From positions 2,013,001 to 2,077,000 of the forward strand of contig JAWNZC010000471.1 of the NCBI GenBank assembly GCA_035771165.1: a DNA stretch of 64,000 nucleotides, read 5' to 3'. The notes under the pieces are model-generated. The model ran no database searches and was not told where the DNA came from. It saw only the letters and a program-made list of their open reading frames with translations. Shown in pieces: positions 24,101-39,100 of the stretch. Source of the DNA: Paragorgia papillata (Eukaryota > Cnidaria > Anthozoa > Scleralcyonacea > Coralliidae). Each line of letters opens with the position of its first letter. Within the stretch, counting starts at the first letter, position 1. The position numbers were made by a program, and so were the translations under genes.

Positions 24101-27100
24101 CAAATCACAACAAATCGATTTGTTGCTATTGCAAATCGCAAACAAATCAGCAACAAATCACAAAAAAATCGGATTGTTGCAACAAATCATAACAAATCAC
24201 AACAAATCGCAACAATCAAATAGCAACAAATAGCAACAAATCGCAACAAATAGCAACAAATCGAACAAACAACAATCAACAATCACAAACAAATACAACA
24301 AACAAAATCGCAACAAATAGCAACAAATCGCAAACAAATCAGCAACAAATCCAGCAACAAATAGCAAACATTTCACAACAATCGGATTTGTTGCTATTTG
24401 CAAAATACGCAACAAATCTACAACAAATCGCAACAAATCACAACAAAAATAAACATCGCAACAAATCGGAAATCGCAAATCGCAACAAAACACAAAAACA
24501 AACAACAAATCGCAACAAATCGCAACAATCGCAACAAAATCAACAAATGCAACAAATCGCAACAAATACAACAAATCGCAACAAATCACAACAAAATCGC
24601 AACAAATCACAACAAATCGCAACAACAAACAAACAAATCGCAACAAATATCAACAAAATATCAAATCAAATCACAACAAATCAACACAAATCGCAACAAA
24701 ATCGCAACAAAAATACAACAAATCGCAACAAATAACAACAAATCACAACAATCGCAACAAATCACCTATTTGCAAATCGCAAATCACAACAAATCACAAC
24801 AAATAATATCACAAATCACAACAAATCGGATTTGCAAATCGCAAACAAATTGTACAAATCGCAACAACAACAAATCAACAAATCAGCAACAAAATCAACA
24901 AATCGCAACAAATCAACAAATCAACAAATCACAACAAATCAAATCGAAACAAATCACAACAAATCACAAACTAATCGCAACAAATCACAACAAATCGCAA
25001 CAAATCACAACAAATCACAACAATCGCAACAAATCGCAACAAATAGCAACAAATCGCAACAAATAGCAACAAATCACAACAAATAGCAACAAATCACAAC
25101 AAATCGGATTTGTTGCTATTTGCAAATCGCAACAAATAGCAACAAATCGCAACAAATCACAACAAATAGCAACAAATCACAACAAATCGGATTTGTTGCT
25201 ATTTGCTAATCGCAACAAATCACAACAAATCGGATTTGTTGCTATTTGCTAATCGCAACAAATCACAACAAATCGCAACAAATCGCAACAAATCGCAACA
25301 AATCACAACAAATCACAACAAATCGCAACAAATCGCAACAAATAGCAACAAATCACAACAAATAGCAACAAATCACAACAAATCGGATTTGTTGCTATTT
25401 GCTAATCGCAACAAATCGCAACAAATCACAACAAATCACAACAAATCACAACAAATCGGATTTGTTGCTATTTGCAAATCGCAACAAATAGCAACAAATC
25501 ACAACAAATCGCAACAAATCGCAACAAATCGCAACAAATCGGATTTGTTGCCTATTGCTATTGCCGCAAATCGCAACAAATAGCAACAAATCACAACAAA
25601 TCACAACAAATAGCAACAAATTGAATTTGTTGCAATTTGCAAATCGCAACAAATCGCAACAAATCGCAACAAATCGCAACAAATCACAATCGGATTTGTT
25701 GCTATTTGCAAAATCGCAACAAATCGTAACAAATCACAACAAATCGCAACAAATCGGAACGATTTGCAAATCGCAACAAATCACAACAAATCACAACAAA
25801 TCGCAACAAATCACAACAAATCACAACAAATCACAACAAATCGGATTTGTTGCGACAAATCGCAACAAATCACAACAAATTGGATTTGCTATTGGCAAAT
25901 CGCAACAAATCACAACAAATCACAACAAATCGCAACAAATCGCAACAAATCACAACAAATCGGATTTGTTGCGATTTGCAAATCGCAACAAATAGCAACA
26001 AATCACAACAAATCTCAACAAATCGGATTTGTTGCGATTTGTTGCTATTGGCAAATCGCAACAAATAGCAACAAATCACAACAAATCGCAACAAATCGGA
26101 TTTGTTGCGATTTGCAAATCGCAACAAATAGCAACAAATCACAACAAATAGCAACAAATCACAACAAATCTCAACAAATCGGATTTGTTGCTATTGGCAA
26201 ATCGCAACAAATCGCAACAAATCGGAATTGTTGCGATTTGCAAATCGCAACAAATCACAACAAATCACAACAATCGTAACAAATCGCAACAAATCGCAAC
26301 AAATCGCAACAAATCGGATTTGTTGCGATTTGCAAATCGCAACAAATCACAACAAATCACAACAAATTGGATTTGTTGCGATTTGTTGCTATTGGCAAAT
26401 CGCAACAAATCGCAACAAATCACAACAAATCACAACAAATCACAACAAATCGGATTTGTTGCTATTTGCAAATCGCAACAAATAGCAACAAATCACAACA
26501 AATCACAACAAATCACAACAAATCGCAACAAATCACAACAAATCGCAACAAATCACAACAAATCGGATTTGTTGCTATTGGCAAATCGCAACAAATAACA
26601 ACAAATCACAACAAATCGCAACAAATCGCAACAAATCACAACAACTCGGATTTGTTGCGATTTGCAAATCGCGACAAATCACAACAAATCGGATTTGTTG
26701 CGATTTGCAAATCGCAACAAATAGCAACAAATCACAACCAATCGGATTTGTTGCGATTTGCAAATCACAACAAATCACAACAAATCGCAACAAATAGCAA
26801 CAAATCACAACAAATCGGATTTGTTGCGATTTGCTAATCGCAACAAATAGCAACAAATCACAACAAATCGCAACAAATCACAACAAATCGCAACAAATCG
26901 CAACAAATCACAACAAATCACAACAAATCGGATTTGTTGCGATTTGTTGCAATCAAATCACAACAAATCACAACAAGTCGGATTTGTTGCGATTTGCAAA
27001 TCGCAACAAATCACAAACAACAAATCGCAACAAATCACAACAAATCGGATTTGTTGCGATTTGCAAATCGCAACAAATAAGAACAAATCGCAACAAATCG

Positions 27101-30100
27101 CAACAAATCACAACAACTCGGATTTGTTGCGATTTGCAAATCGCGACAAATCGCAACAAATCACAACAAATCGCAACAAATCACAACAAATCGGATTTGT
27201 TGCGATTTGGAAATCGCAACAAATAGCAACAAATCACAACCAATCGGATTTGTTGCTATTGGCAAATCGCAACAGATAGCAACAAATCACAACAAATCAC
27301 AACAAATCACAACAAATCGCAACAAATCACAACAAATCGCAACAAATCACAACAAATCGGATTTGTTGCGATTTGCAAATCGCAACAAATAGCAACAAAT
27401 CACAACAAATAGCAACAAATCGCAACAAATCACAACAAATCGCAACATATCGCAACAAATAGCAACAATTAAGTCTCAACAAATCGCAACAAATAGCAAC
27501 ATATCACAACAAATCGCAACATATTGCAACAAATCGTAACATATCGCAACAAATAGCAACATATCGCAACATATCGCAACATATCACAACAAATCGCAAC
27601 AAATCACAACAAATCGCAACAAATCACAACAAATCACAACAAATCGGATTTGTTGCGATTTGTTGCTATTTGGAAATCGCAACGAATAGCAACAAATCAC
27701 AACAAATAGCAACAAATCGCAACAAATCGGATTTGTTGCTATTTGCAAATCGCAACAAATAGCAACAAATCGCAACAAATCCCAACAAATCCCAACAAAT
27801 CGGATTTGTTGCGATTTGCAAATCGCAACAAATCACAACAAATCGGATTTGTTGCGATTTGCAAATCGCAACAAATAGCAACAAATCACAACAAATAGCA
27901 ACAAATCTCAACAAATCGGATTTGTTGCGATTTGTTGCTATTGGCAAATCGCAACAAATAGCAACAAATCGCAACAAATCACAACAAATCGGATTTGTTG
28001 CGCTTTGCAAATCGCAACAAATAGCAACAAATCACAACAAATAGCAACAAATCACAACAAATCTCAACAAATCGGATTTGTTGCGATTTGTTGCTATTGG
28101 CAAATCGCAACAAATAGCAACAAATCGCAACAAATCACCACAAATCGCAACAAATTGAATTTGTTGCGATTTGCAAATCGCAACAAATAGCAACAAATCG
28201 CAACAAATCGCAACAAATCACAACAAATCACAAGTCGGATTTGTTGCTATTTGCAAATCGCAACAAATCGTAACAAATCGCAACAAATCGCAACAAATCG
28301 GAATTGTTGCGATTTGCAAATCGCAACAAATCACAACAAATCACAACAATCGTAACAAATCACAACAAATCGCAACAAATCGGATTTGTTGCGATTTGCA
28401 AATCGCAACAAATCACAACAAATTGGATTTGTTGCTATTGGCAAATCGCAACAAATCACAACAAATCACAACAAATCGCAACAAATCGCAACAAATCACA
28501 ACAAATCGGATTTGTTGCGATTTGCAAATCGCAACAAATAGCAACAAATCACAACAAATCTCAACAAATCGGATTTGTTGCGATTTGTTGCTATTGGCAA
28601 ATCGCAACAAATAGCAACAAATCACAACAAATCGCAACAAATCACAACAAATCGGATTTGTTGCGATTTGCAAATCGCAACAAATAGCAACAAATCACAA
28701 CAAATAGCAACAAATCACAACAAATCTCAACAAATCGGATTTGTTGCGATTTGTTGCTATTGGCAAATCGCAACAAATAGCAACAAATCGCAACAAATCG
28801 GAATTGTTGCGATTTGCAAATCGCAACAAATCACAACAAATCACAACAATCGTAACAAATCGCAACAAATCGCAACAAATCGGATTTGTTGCGATTTGCA
28901 AATCGCAACAAATCACAACAAATCACAACAAATTGGATTTGTTGCGATTTGTTGCTATTGGCAAATCGCAACAAATCACAACAAATCACAACAAATCGCA
29001 ACAAATCACAACAAATCGGATTTGTTGCTATTGGCAAATCGCAACAGATAGCAACAAATCACAACAAATCACAACAAATCACAACAAATCGCAACAAATC
29101 ACAACAAATCGCAACAAATCACAACAAATCACAACAAATCACAACAAATCACAACAAATAACAACAAATCACAACAAATCGCAACAAATCGCAACAAATC
29201 ACAACAACTCGGATTTGTTGCGATTTGCAAATCGCGACAAATCACAACAAATCGGATTTGTTGCGATTTGCAAATCGCAACAAATAGCAACAAATCACAA
29301 CCAATCGGATTTGTTGCGATTTGCAAATCGCAACAAATAGCAACAAATCACAACAAATGGCAACAAATCACAACAAATCGCAACAAATCGCAACAAATCA
29401 CAACAAATCACAACAAATTGGATTTGTTGCGATTTGTTGCTATTGGCAAATCACAACAAATCACAACAAGTCGGATTTGTTGCGATTTGCAAATAGCAAC
29501 AAATCACAACAAATCGCAACAAATCACAACAACAAATCGGATTTGTTGCGATTTGCAAATCGCAACAAATAACAACAAATCGCAACAAATCGCAACAAAT
29601 CACAACAACTCGGATTTGTTGCGATTTGCAAATCGCGACAAATCGCAACAAATCACAACAAATCGCAACAAATCACAACAAATCGGATTTGTTGCGATTT
29701 GGAAATCGCAACAAATAGCAACAAATCACAACAAATCACAACAAATCACAACAAATCGCAACAAATCACAACAAATCGCAACAAATCACAACAAATCGGA
29801 TTTGTTGCGATTTGCAAATCGCAACAAATAGCAACAAATCACAACAAATAGCAACAAATCGCAACAAATCACAACAAATCGCAACATATCGCAACAAATA
29901 GCAACAATTAAGTCTCAACAAATCGCAACAAATAGCAACATATCACAACAAATCGCAACATATTGCAACAAATCGTAACATATCGCAACAAATAGCAACA
30001 TATCGCAACATATCGCAACATATCGCAACAAATCACAACAAATCGCAACAAATCACAACAAATCGCAACAAATCACAACAAATCACAACAAATCGGATTT

Positions 30101-33100
30101 GTTGCGATTTGTTGCTATTTGGAAATCGCAACGAATAGCAACAAATCACAACAAATAGCAACAAATCGCAACAAATCGGATTTGTTGCTATTTGCAAATC
30201 GCAACAAATAGCAACAAATCGCAACAAATCCCAACAAATCCCAACAAATCGGATTTGTTGCGATTTGCAAATAGCAACAAATCGCCACAAATCACAACGA
30301 ATCGGATTTGTTGCGATTTGCAAATCGCAACAAATCGCAACAAATCACAACAAATCGGATTTGTTGCAATTTGCAAATCGCAACAAATAGCAACAAATCA
30401 CAACAAATAGCAACAAATCTCAACAAATCGGATTTGTTGCGATTTGTTGCTATTGGCAAATCGCAACAAATCACAACAAATCTCAACAAATCGGATTTGT
30501 TGCGATTTGTTGCTATTGGCAAATCGCAACAAATAGCAACAAATCACAACAAATCGCAACAAATCACAACAAATCGGATTTGTTGCGATTTGCAAATCGC
30601 AACAAATCACAACAAATTGGATTTGTTGCGATTTGTTGCTATTGGCAAATCGCAACAAATCACAACAAATCTCAACAAATCGGATTTGTTGCGATTTGTT
30701 GCTATTGGCAAATCGCAACAAATAGCAACAAATCACAACAAATCGCAACAAATCACAACAAATCGGATTTGTTGCGATTTGCAAATCGCAACAAATAGCA
30801 ACAAATCACAACAAATAGCAACAAATCACAACAAATCTCAACAAATCGGATTTGTTGCGATTTGTTGCTATTGGCAAATCGCAACAAATAGCAACAAATC
30901 GCAACAAATCGGAATTGTTGCGATTTGCAAATCGCAACAAATCACAACAAATCACAACAATCGTAACAAATCACAACAAATCGCAACAAATCGCAACAAA
31001 TCGGATTTGTTGCGATTTGCAAATCGCAACAAATCACAACAAATCACAACAAATTGGATTTGTTGCGATTTGTTGCTATTGGCAAATCGCAACAAATCAC
31101 AACAAATCACAACAAATCGCAACAAATCACAACAAATCGGATTTGTTGCTATTGGCAAATCGCAACAGATAGCAACAAATCACAACAAATCACAACAAAT
31201 CACAACAAATCGCAACAAATCACAACAAATCGCAACAAATCACAACAAATCGGATTTGTTGCGATTTGCAAATCGCAACAAATAGCAACAAATCACAACA
31301 AATCTCAACAAATCGGATTTGTTGCGATTTGTTGCTATTGGCAAATCGCAACAAATAGCAACAAATCACAACAAATAGCAACAAATCACAACAAATCTCA
31401 ACAAATCGGATTTGTTGCGATTTGTTGCTATTGGCAAATAGCAACAAATCGCAACAAATCGGAATTGTTGCGATTTGCAAATCGCAACAAATCACAACAA
31501 ATCACAACAATCGTAACAAATCGCAACAAATCGGATTTGTTGCGATTTGCAAATCGCAACAAATCACAACAAATCACAACAAATTGGATTTGTTGCGATT
31601 TGTTGCTATTGGCAAATCGCAACAAATCACAACAAATCACAACAAATCGCAACAAATCACAACAAATCGGATTTGTTGCTATTGGCAAATCGCAACAGAT
31701 AGCAACAAATCACAACAAATCACAACAAATCACAACAAATCGCAACAAATCACAACAAATCGCAACAAATCACAACAAATCACAACAAATCACAACAAAT
31801 CACAACAAATAACAACAAATCACAACAAATCGCAACAAATCGCAACAAATCACAACAACTCGGATTTGTTGCGATTTGCAAATCGCGACAAATCACAACA
31901 AATCGGATTTGTTGCGATTTGCAAATCGCAACAAATAGCAACAAATCACAACCAATCGGATTTGTTGCGATTTGCAAATCGCAACAAATAGCAACAAATC
32001 ACAACAAATGGCAACAAATCACAACAAATCGCAACAAATCGCAACAAATCACAACAAATCACAACAAATTGGATTTGTTGCGATTTGTTGCTATTGGCAA
32101 ATCACAACAAATCACAACAAGTCGGATTTGTTGCGATTTGCAAATCGCAACAAATCACAACAAATCGCAACAAATCACAACAAATCGGATTTGTTGCGAT
32201 TTGCAAATCGCAACAAATAACAACAAATCGCAACAAATCGCAACAAATCACAACAACTCGGATTTGTTGCGATTTGCAAATCGCGACAAATCGCAACAAA
32301 TCACAACAAATCGCAACAAATCACAACAAATCGGATTTGTTGCGATTTGGAAATCGCAACAAATAGCAACAAATCACAACAAATCACAACAAATCACAAC
32401 AAATCGCAACAAATCGCAACAAATCACAACAAATCGCAACAAATCACAACAAATCGGATTTGTTGCGATTTGCAAATCGCAACAAATAACAACAAATCGC
32501 AACAAATCGCAACAAATCACAACAACTCGGATTTGTTGCGATTTGCAAATCGCGACAAATCGCAACAAATCACAACAAATCGCAACAAATCACAACAAAT
32601 CGGATTTGTTGCGATTTGGAAATCGCAACAAATAGCAACAAATCACAACAAATCACAACAAATCACAACAAATCGCAACAAATCACAACAAATCGCAACA
32701 AATCACAACAAATCGGATTTGTTGCGATTTGCAAATCGCAACAAATAGCAACAAATCACAACAAATAGCAACAAATCGCAACAAATCACAACAAATCGCA
32801 ACATATCGCAACAAATAGCAACAATTAAGTCTCAACAAATCGCAACAAATAGCAACATATCACAACAAATCGCAACATATTGCAACAAATCGTAACATAT
32901 CGCAACAAATAGCAACATATCGCAACATATCGCAACATATCGCAACAAATCACAACAAATCGCAACAAATCACAACAAATCGCAACAAATCACAACAAAT
33001 CGCAACAAATCACAACAAATCACAACAAATCGGATTTGTTGCGATTTGTTGCTATTTGGAAATCGCAACGAATAGCAACAAATCACAACAAATAGCAACA

Positions 33101-36100
33101 AATCGCAACAAATCGGATTTGTTGCTATTTGCAAATCGCAACAAATAGCAACAAATCGCAACAAATCCCAACAAATCCCAACAAATCGGATTTGTTGCGA
33201 TTTGCAAATCGCAAGAAATCGCAACAAATCACAACAAATCGGATTTGTTGCAATTTGCAAATCACAACAAATAGCAACAAATCTCAACAAATCGGATTTG
33301 TTGCGATTTGTTGCTATTGGCAAATCGCAACAAATAGCAACAAATCGCAACAAATCACAACAAATCGGATTTGTTGCGATTTGTTGCTATTGGCAAATCG
33401 CAACAAATAGCAACAAATCGCAACAAATCACCACAAATCGCAACAAATTGAATTTGTTGCGATTTGCAAATCGCAACAAATAGCAACAAATCGCAACAAA
33501 TCACAACAAATCACAAGTCGGATTTGTTGCTATTTGCAAATCGCAACAAATCGTAACAAATCGCAACAAATCGCAACAAATCGGAATTGTTGCGATTTGC
33601 AAATCGCAACAAATCACAACAAATCACAACAATCGTAACAAATCACAACAAATCGCAACAAATCGGATTTGTTGCGATTTGCAAATCGCAACAAATCACA
33701 ACAAATTGGATTTGTTGCGATTTGTTGCTATTGGCAAATCGCAACAAATCACAACAAATCGCAACAAATCGCAACAAATCACAACAAATCGGATTTGTTG
33801 CGATTTGCAAATCGCAACAAATAGCAACAAATCACAACAAATCTCAACAAATCGGATTTGTTGCGATTTGTTGCTATTGGCAAATCGCAACAAATAGCAA
33901 CAAATCACAACAAATCGCAACAAATCACAACAAATCGGATTTGTTGCGATTTGCAAATCGCAACAAATAGCAACAAATCACAACAAATAGCAACAAATCA
34001 CAACAAATCTCAACAAATCGGATTTGTTGCGATTTGTTGCTATTGGCAAATCGCAACAAATAGCAACAAATCGCAACAAATCGGAATTGTTGCGATTTGC
34101 AAATCGCAACAAATCACAACAAATCACAACAATCGTAACAAATCACAACAAATCGCAACAAATCGCAACAAATCGGATTTGTTGCGATTTGCAAATCGCA
34201 ACAAATCACAACAAATCACAACAAATTGGATTTGTTGCGATTTGTTGCTATTGGCAAATCGCAACAAATCACAACAAATCGGATTTGTTGCTATTGGCAA
34301 ATCGCAACAGATAGCAACAAATCACAACAAATCACAACAAATCACAACAAATCGCAACAAATCACAACAAATCGCAACAAATCACAACAAATCGCAACAA
34401 ATCACAACAAATCGGATTTGTTGCGATTTGCAAATCGCAACAAATAGCAACAAATCACAACAAATCTCAACAAATCGGATTTGTTGCGATTTGTTGCTAT
34501 TGGCAAATCGCAACAAATAGCAACAAATCACAACAAATAGCAACAAATCACAACAAATCTCAACAAATCGGATTTGTTGCGATTTGTTGCTATTGGCAAA
34601 TAGCAACAAATCGCAACAAATCGGAATTGTTGCGATTTGCAAATCGCAACAAATCACAACAAATCACAACAATCGTAACAAATCACAACAAATCGCAACA
34701 AATCGCAACAAATCACAACAAATCGGATTTGTTGCTATTGGCAAATCGCAACAGATAGCAACAAATCACAACAAATCACAACAAATCACAACAAATCGCA
34801 AGAAATCACAACAAATCGCAACAAATCACAACAAATCGGATTTGTTGCGATTTGCAAATCGCAACAAATAGCAACAAATCACAACAAATAGCAACAAATC
34901 GCAACAAATCACAACAAATCGCAACAAATCACAACAAATCGGATTTGTTGCTATTGGCAAATCGCAACAAATAACAACAAATCGCAACAAATCGCAACAA
35001 ATCACAACAAATCGGATTTGTTGCGATTTGCAAATCGCAACAAATAGCAACAAATCACAACAAATGGCAACAAATCACAACAAATCGCAACAAATCACAA
35101 CAAATCGCAACAAATCGGATTTGTTGCGATTTGCAAATCGCAACAAATCACAACAAATCACAACAAATTGGATTTGTTGCGATTTGTTGCTATTGGCAAA
35201 TCACAACAAATCACAACAAGTCGGATTTGTTGCGATTTGCAAATCGCAACAAATCACAACAAATCGCAACAAATCACAACAAATCGGATTTGTTGCGATT
35301 TGCAAATCGCAACAAATAACAACAAATCACAACAAATCGCAACAAATCGCAACAAATCACAACAACTCGGATTTGTTGCGATTTGCAAATCGCGACAAAT
35401 CGCAACAAATCACAACAAATCGGATTTGTTGCGATTTGGAAATCGCAACAAATAGCAACAAATCACAACCAATCGGATTTGTTGCGATTTGCAAATCACA
35501 ACAAATAGCAACAAATCACAACAAATCGCAACAAATTGGATTTGTTGCGATTTGTTGCTATTGGCAAATCGCAACAAATCACAACAAATCACAACAAATC
35601 GCAACAAATCACAACAAATCGCAACAAATCACAACAAATCGGATTTGTTGCGATTTGCAAATCGCAACAAATAGCAACAAATCGCAACAAATAGCAACAA
35701 ATCACAACAAATCGGATTTGTTGCGATTTGCAAATCGCAACAAATAGCAACAAATCACAACAAATGGCAACAAATCACAACAAATCGCAACAAATCGCAA
35801 CAAATCACAACAAATCGCAACAAATCGGATTTGTTGCGATTTGCAAATCGCAACAAATCACAAAATCACAACTCGGATTTGTTGCGATTTGCAAATCGCG
35901 ACAAATCACAACATATCGGATTTGTTGCGATTTGCAAATCGCAACAAATAGCAACAAATCACAACCAATCGGATTTGTTGCGATTTGCAAATCACAACAA
36001 ATAGCAACAAATCGCAACAAATAGCAACAAATCACAACAAATCGGATTTGTTGCGATTTGCAAATCGCAACAAATAGCAACAAATCACAACAAATAGCAA

Positions 36101-39100
36101 CAAATCACAACAAATCGCAACAAATCACAACAAATCACAACAAATTGGATTTGTTGCGATTTGTTGCTATTGGCAAATCGCAACAAATCACAACAAATCA
36201 CAACAAGTCGGATTTGTTGCGATTTGCAAATCGCAACAAATCACAACAAATCGCAACAAATCACAACAAATCGGATTTGTTGCGATTTGCAAATCGCAAC
36301 AAATAACAACAAATCACAACAAATCACAACAAATCACAACAAATCACAACAAATAGCAACAAATCGCAACAAATCGCAACAAATCACAACAAATCGGATT
36401 TGTTGCTATTGGCAAATCGCAACAAATAACAACAAATCACAACAAATCGCAACAAATCACAACAAATCACAACAACTCGGATTTGTTGCGATTTGCAAAT
36501 CGCGACAAATCGCAACAAATCACAACAAATCGCAACAAATCACAACAAATCGGATTTGTTGCGATTTGGAAATCGCAACAAATAGCAACAAATCACAACC
36601 AATCGGATTTGTTGCGATTTGCAAATCACAACAAATAGCAACAAATCGCAACAAATCGCAACAAATCACAACAAATCACAACAAGTCGGATTTGTTGCGA
36701 TTTGCAAATCGCAACAAATCACAACAAATCGCAACAAATCACAACAAATCGGATTTGTTGCGATTTGCAAATCGCAACAAATAACAACAAATCACAACAA
36801 ATCACAACAAATCACAACAAATAGCAACAAATCGCAACAAATCGCAACAAATCACAACAAATCGGATTTGTTGCTATTGGCAAATCGCAACAAATAACAA
36901 CAAATCACAACAAATCGCAACAAATCACAACAAATCACAACAACTCGGATTTGTTGCGATTTGCAAATCGCGACAAATCGCAACAAATCACAACAAATCG
37001 CAACAAATCACAACAAATCGGATTTGTTGCGATTTGGAAATCGCAACAAATAGCAACAAATCACAACCAATCGGATTTGTTGCGATTTGCAAATCACAAC
37101 AAATAGCAACAAATCGCAACAAATCGCAACAAATCACAACAAATCGGATTTGATGCGATTTGTTGCTATTGGCAAATCGCAACAAATAGCAACAAATCAC
37201 AACAAATCACAACAAATCGGATTTGTTGCGATTTGGAAGTCGCAACAAATAGCAACAAATCACAACAAATAGCAACAAATGACAACAAATCGCAACAAAT
37301 AGCAACAAATCACAACAAATCACAACAACTCGGATTTGTTGCTATTGGCAAATCACAACAAATAGCAACAAATCACAACAAATGGCAACAAATCGGATTT
37401 GTTGCGATTAGCAAATCGCAACAAATCGCAACAAATCACAACAAATCGGATTTGTTGCGATTTGCAAATCGCAACAAATCACAACAAATCACAACAAATC
37501 GCAACAAATCGCAACAAATCACAACAAATCGCAACAAATCGCAACAAATCACAACAAATCACAACAAGTCGGATTTGTTGCAAATAGCAAATCGCAACAA
37601 ATCGCAACAAATCACAACAAATCACAACAAATCACAACAAATCGGATTTGTTGCGATTTGCAATCGCAACAAATCACAACAAATCACAATAATGTAACAA
37701 ATCACAACAAATCGCAACAAATCACAACAAATCGCAACAAATCGGATTTGTTGCGATTTGCAAATCGCAACAAATCACAACAAATCACAACAAATCGGAT
37801 TTGTTGCGATTTGCAAATCGCAACAAATCACAACAAATCGTAACAAATCACAACAAATCGCAACAAATCGCAACAAATCGGATTTGTTGCGATTTGCAAA
37901 TCGCAACAAATCACAACAAATCGGATTTGTTGCGATTTGTTGCTATTGGCAAATCGCAACAAATCGCAACAAATCACAACAAATCACAACAAGTCGGATT
38001 TGTTGCTATTTGCAAATCGCAACAAATAGCAACAAATCACAACAAATCACAACAAATCGCAACAAATCACAACAAATCACAACAAGTCGGATTTGTTGCT
38101 ATTTGCAAATCGCAACAAATCGCAACAAATCCGATTTGCAAATCGGAAAATCAAAATTCGACCAAAAGCCTCGTTTTCATGCTAAATTTTAATTGGTCCC
38201 CTGGGTTGGCTAAAAATGAAGTTAGTGTTACCGATCTTTACGCTTTCTGGACCTTATATTTTCTTTTCTCAAACTCAAAAATTTTAGGGGACCTTTCTCA
38301 AGTTGGGGGCCCAGGGCAGCTTGCCTCCCTCCCCCTCCCCCCCTCGGCGGCCATGTAGATATGTCAGAAGAAATGAGGTTTGTTTAGGTTAATAATTGTG
38401 TGATGACTTTTGTATTTATTTACACTCTTTAATATTAATTTAGGTCAACACAGTCCTTGGAAAAACAGACAAAAGGGAAGGAGAAAAAGCAAACAAGAAT
38501 CTCAAATCTTTTCCCTATAAGAAAAAGCAACAGGAAAAGCAAATCAGAGCAAGAGGTTTGAAAATTAGAAATTTTTTAGGTCAATTATATATAATTTTTT
38601 TTAAATTTCTGAATTGTTCCTATGCAAGTCAAACATAAAGAAAAAATTCTCGCGACTCCTGACACAGCTGCGCCAGCTAGTATATATAATTGTTTTACGT
38701 AATACGGGCTCCAAACACGAGGAAGCAAATGACGCATACCAGACGCACCATACACAAGACGCATACCAGACGCACCAAAGACGCACCCCATATGCACACG
38801 AGATGCATACTAGACGCACAACAGACGCACGCAAGACGTAATATATCAACAACGAGTTTGAGTGTTTCATCAGGAGATCGTATCCAAACGCGAGAAAACA
38901 TGATGAAAGCACGAGGTCGAAAGCCGAATGGTTTTATTGTTTTCGAGTGTTTGGAGTGCCCTGATGAAACACGATAAACGAGTGTTTGATCTTGCTTCTC
39001 AAACGAGTATTCGCATCGCTATTTGCGATGTTTTCTTCATTGATTTCAATATGCAGATTAACTTCCAGTTCACTGGGAGGTTTCCTACAGGTTTTCATTG

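Noticed and set aside
22696..38192. Many N/Q/K/S-rich open frames resembling prion-like proteins in the decamer array
   Set aside because: Thirty bases equal ten codons, so the frames are an arithmetic product of the repeat. They occur on both strands and lie inside an intron of KMT5A.
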